Below, in pieces: positions 5,346-6,024 of a stretch of 6,024 bases of DNA (the stretch's first letter is position 1; each line of letters starts with the position of its first letter). Source of the stretch: Rubripirellula sp. (GTDB taxonomy: Bacteria; Planctomycetota; Planctomycetia; Pirellulales; Pirellulaceae). The notes beneath the pieces were generated by a model. That model ran no database searches, was not told the origin of the DNA, and saw only the letters and a list, made by a program, of their open reading frames with translations. The translations under genes and the position numbers were made by a program. The stretch lies in assembly GCA_029287555.1 (NCBI GenBank), contig JARFQX010000199.1:1-6024 (forward strand), written 5' to 3'.

Positions 5346-5846
5346 TCATCCGGGCTGCTGATCACCATCGGTGCCGGGCGGATCCCGGGAATCGACCGCC
5401 GACGCCTCGGGGATCGAAGGCTCCGGTTCGCCCAGCGGCGTCGGTCGCGTTGGATCAAACATCATCTCTCGAATGGTTGACCGCCGCAGGGTCTTTTCAA
5501 CCTGGCCCAAGGACTCGTCGAGCCGGGCGTGCATCGGGCAAAGCGTTTCGCAGTGGGCCGGCAGGGAAAGCGGACATTGGTTGATTCGTCGAATCGGATC
5601 GACGGCATTGACGACATCAAGAATCGAGAGATCGTCGGGAGAGGCCGCCAGTTGAAAACCGCCTCCCACCCCGCGTTTGGAAGAGAGGATGTCCGTGCGT
5701 GCCAAGTCTTGCAAAATCTTGGCCAGGTAGCTGGCCGGCACCTGTGTCGCTTCGGCAATCCGCTGGCTGTCGACCGGACCCGTGGCCTGATGGCGGGCCA
5801 GGTAAACGACCGCTCGGAGCGCGTATTCAACCGTCTGCGAAAACAT
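5346..5846 (-). CDS. Rrf2-family transcriptional regulator with three cysteines
   Basis: A 166-residue DNA-binding regulator of the Rrf2 family (PF02082, the IscR/NsrR superfamily). The start MFSQTVEYALRAVVYLARHQ is the classical Rrf2 opening. The winged helix-turn-helix spans about 25-66: SQRIAEATQVPASYLAKILQDLARTDIL with recognition helix near 37-48, then the wing SKRGVGGGFQLA (56-67). Cysteines at 91, 99 and 103 (CPLSLPAHCETLCP) lie where IscR and NsrR bind an Fe-S cluster, so sensing of redox, iron or nitric oxide is possible; spacing is C-x7-C-x3-C rather than the usual C-x5-C-x5-C. The last 35 residues are rich in Pro, Asp, Glu and Gly and probably disordered, which lengthens the protein beyond most members. 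The start at 5846 was preferred over an in-frame ATG at 5873 because GGGGAGGG lies six bases before it and it gives the standard N-terminus. Targets are unknown; the downstream SMP-30-like gene is a candidate. Confidence 0.9.
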   Translation of the reverse strand: MFSQTVEYALRAVVYLARHQATGPVDSQRIAEATQVPASYLAKILQDLARTDILSSKRGVGGGFQLAASPDDLSILDVVNAVDPIRRINQCPLSLPAHCETLCPMHARLDESLGQVEKTLRRSTIREMMFDPTRPTPLGEPEPSIPEASAVDSRDPPGTDGDQQPG

Positions 5847-5852
5847 CAAGTT

Positions 5853-5860
5853 CCCTCCCC
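5853..5860 (-). promoter_or_regulatory. Ribosome binding site fixing the rrf2 start
   Basis: GGGGAGGG on the minus strand lies six bases before the ATG at 5846. It decides the start: the upstream in-frame ATGs at 5873 and 5870 would add nine or eight residues (MMNSWGGNL) that are not part of the family and would put this site inside the coding region. Confidence 0.7.
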
Positions 5861-5881
5861 ATGAGTTCATCATGAATCATG
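5860..5881 (-). promoter_or_regulatory. Cluster of CATGA/TCATG half-sites, candidate rrf2 operator
   Basis: Read on the plus strand, CATGA occurs at 5860-5864 and 5871-5875, and TCATG at 5870-5874 and 5877-5881. The core CATGAATCATG (5871-5881) is an 11-base palindrome around one central base. The cluster lies between the ribosome site and the edge of MITE-like copy 3, overlapping the proposed -10 box. Rrf2 regulators often repress their own gene through palindromes at the promoter, so an autoregulatory operator is a reasonable inference, not a demonstrated one. Confidence 0.35.
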
Positions 5882-5896
5882 CTAGTGCTTTGTCAG
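5869..5896 (-). promoter_or_regulatory. Candidate rrf2 promoter with -35 box inside MITE-like copy 3
   Basis: On the minus strand CTGACA (complement of 5891-5896) matches the -35 consensus at five of six positions and is part of the element's terminal region. Sixteen bases further, CATGAT (complement of 5869-5874) matches the -10 consensus at four of six. Transcription would begin near 5862, giving a leader of about 16 nt carrying the GGGGAGGG ribosome site. The -10 is weak, so this is tentative. Confidence 0.3.
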
Positions 5897-6024
5897 AACT
5901 TAAAAATGGGGTTGAACCGGGGTCGGGAAAAGGGGTTAGACACCAAAAGCCGGTCGGGAAAAGGGGTCAGACACCAAAAGCCGGAACGGCCCTTCGGGTG
6001 CTTCGCACTTTTGGTGTCTGACCC
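5882..6024 (-). repeat. MITE/REP-like element, copy 3 (reverse orientation, cut by window end)
   Basis: It begins with CTAGTGCTTTGTC (5882-5894) and continues as the reverse complement of copies 1 and 2 (AATGGGGTTGAACC and so on). The outer part of the second inner arm and the far terminal repeat lie beyond 6024. The head keeps all three mini-hairpins: CCG-GAA-CGG (5981-5989), CCC-TTC-GGG (5990-5998) and GTGC-TTC-GCAC (5998-6008). It differs from the other copies by a 31-bp tandem duplication at 5921-5982, so the complete copy should be near 185 bp. It starts 35 bp upstream of the rrf2 start codon. Confidence 0.85.
5921..5982 (+). repeat. 31-bp tandem duplication within MITE-like copy 3
   Basis: Positions 5921-5951 and 5952-5982 are the same 31-base unit, differing only at 5937 (T) versus 5968 (C). 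The unit covers one complete inner stem arm (GGGAAAAGGGG, TCAGACACCAAAAG and flanks). The second unit keeps the C found in the other copies, so the T in the first arose after or during duplication. The result is a stem with two competing left arms for one right arm. Confidence 0.9.

Noticed and set aside
5209..5349. N-terminal extension of the SMP-30-like protein up to 5349
   Set aside because: The extra 47 residues are polar and family-unlike, overlap the rrf2 stop codon, and would bury a plausible signal peptide; the ATG at 5208 is preferred, with 5244 as the alternative.
5882..6024. Part of a CRISPR array
   Set aside because: The two 31-bp units are directly adjacent with no spacer and are explained as an internal duplication of the element.

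Overview
The window looks like chromosomal DNA from a GC-rich bacterium, most likely a planctomycete of the Pirellulaceae type. This is inferred from the gene styles (a secreted SMP-30/gluconolactonase-like protein, a planctomycete-looking Rrf2 regulator, an acidic DUF4261-like protein), sparse Shine-Dalgarno sites and repeat-rich intergenic DNA. No rRNA, tRNA or marker gene is present to fix the taxon.

Five protein genes are supported. On the plus strand: a multi-pass acyltransferase-3 (OpgC/MdoC-like) membrane protein (205-1509) and a soluble acidic DUF4261-like protein (1989-3029). On the minus strand, read from right to left: an Rrf2-type regulator with three cysteines (5346-5846), a probably exported SMP-30/gluconolactonase-like protein (4222-5208) and a tandem-domain UspE-like universal stress protein (3184-4116). 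The three minus genes are co-directional with gaps of 137 and 105 bp, so they may be partly co-transcribed, but there is no tight operon. The DUF4261-like and usp genes converge.

The most interesting content is intergenic. A roughly 155-bp non-coding element occurs three times in 6 kb (1757-1911, 3034-3187 and 5882 to the window end, the last in reverse orientation). Each complete copy has near-identical 13-bp inverted ends beginning with CTAG, and each copy has a long inner inverted repeat whose 27-nt head can form three small triloop hairpins. The head stems are kept in all copies while two of the triloops vary. The elements sit at functional gene edges: copy 2 fills the gap between two convergent stop codons and its terminal CTAG contains the usp stop codon; copy 3 lies against the rrf2 start and may supply its -35 box. 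Copy 3 also carries a 31-bp tandem duplication. No transposase lies in the window, so this is best described as a MITE/REP-like non-autonomous family.

Two further repeat features frame the acyltransferase gene: a C-rich heptamer tract upstream (50-126), and a 37-bp diverged repeat found at the window start and downstream of the gene (1688-1724), the latter within a three-armed inverted-repeat region. There is no evidence for a defence island, phage, CRISPR array or biosynthetic cluster.
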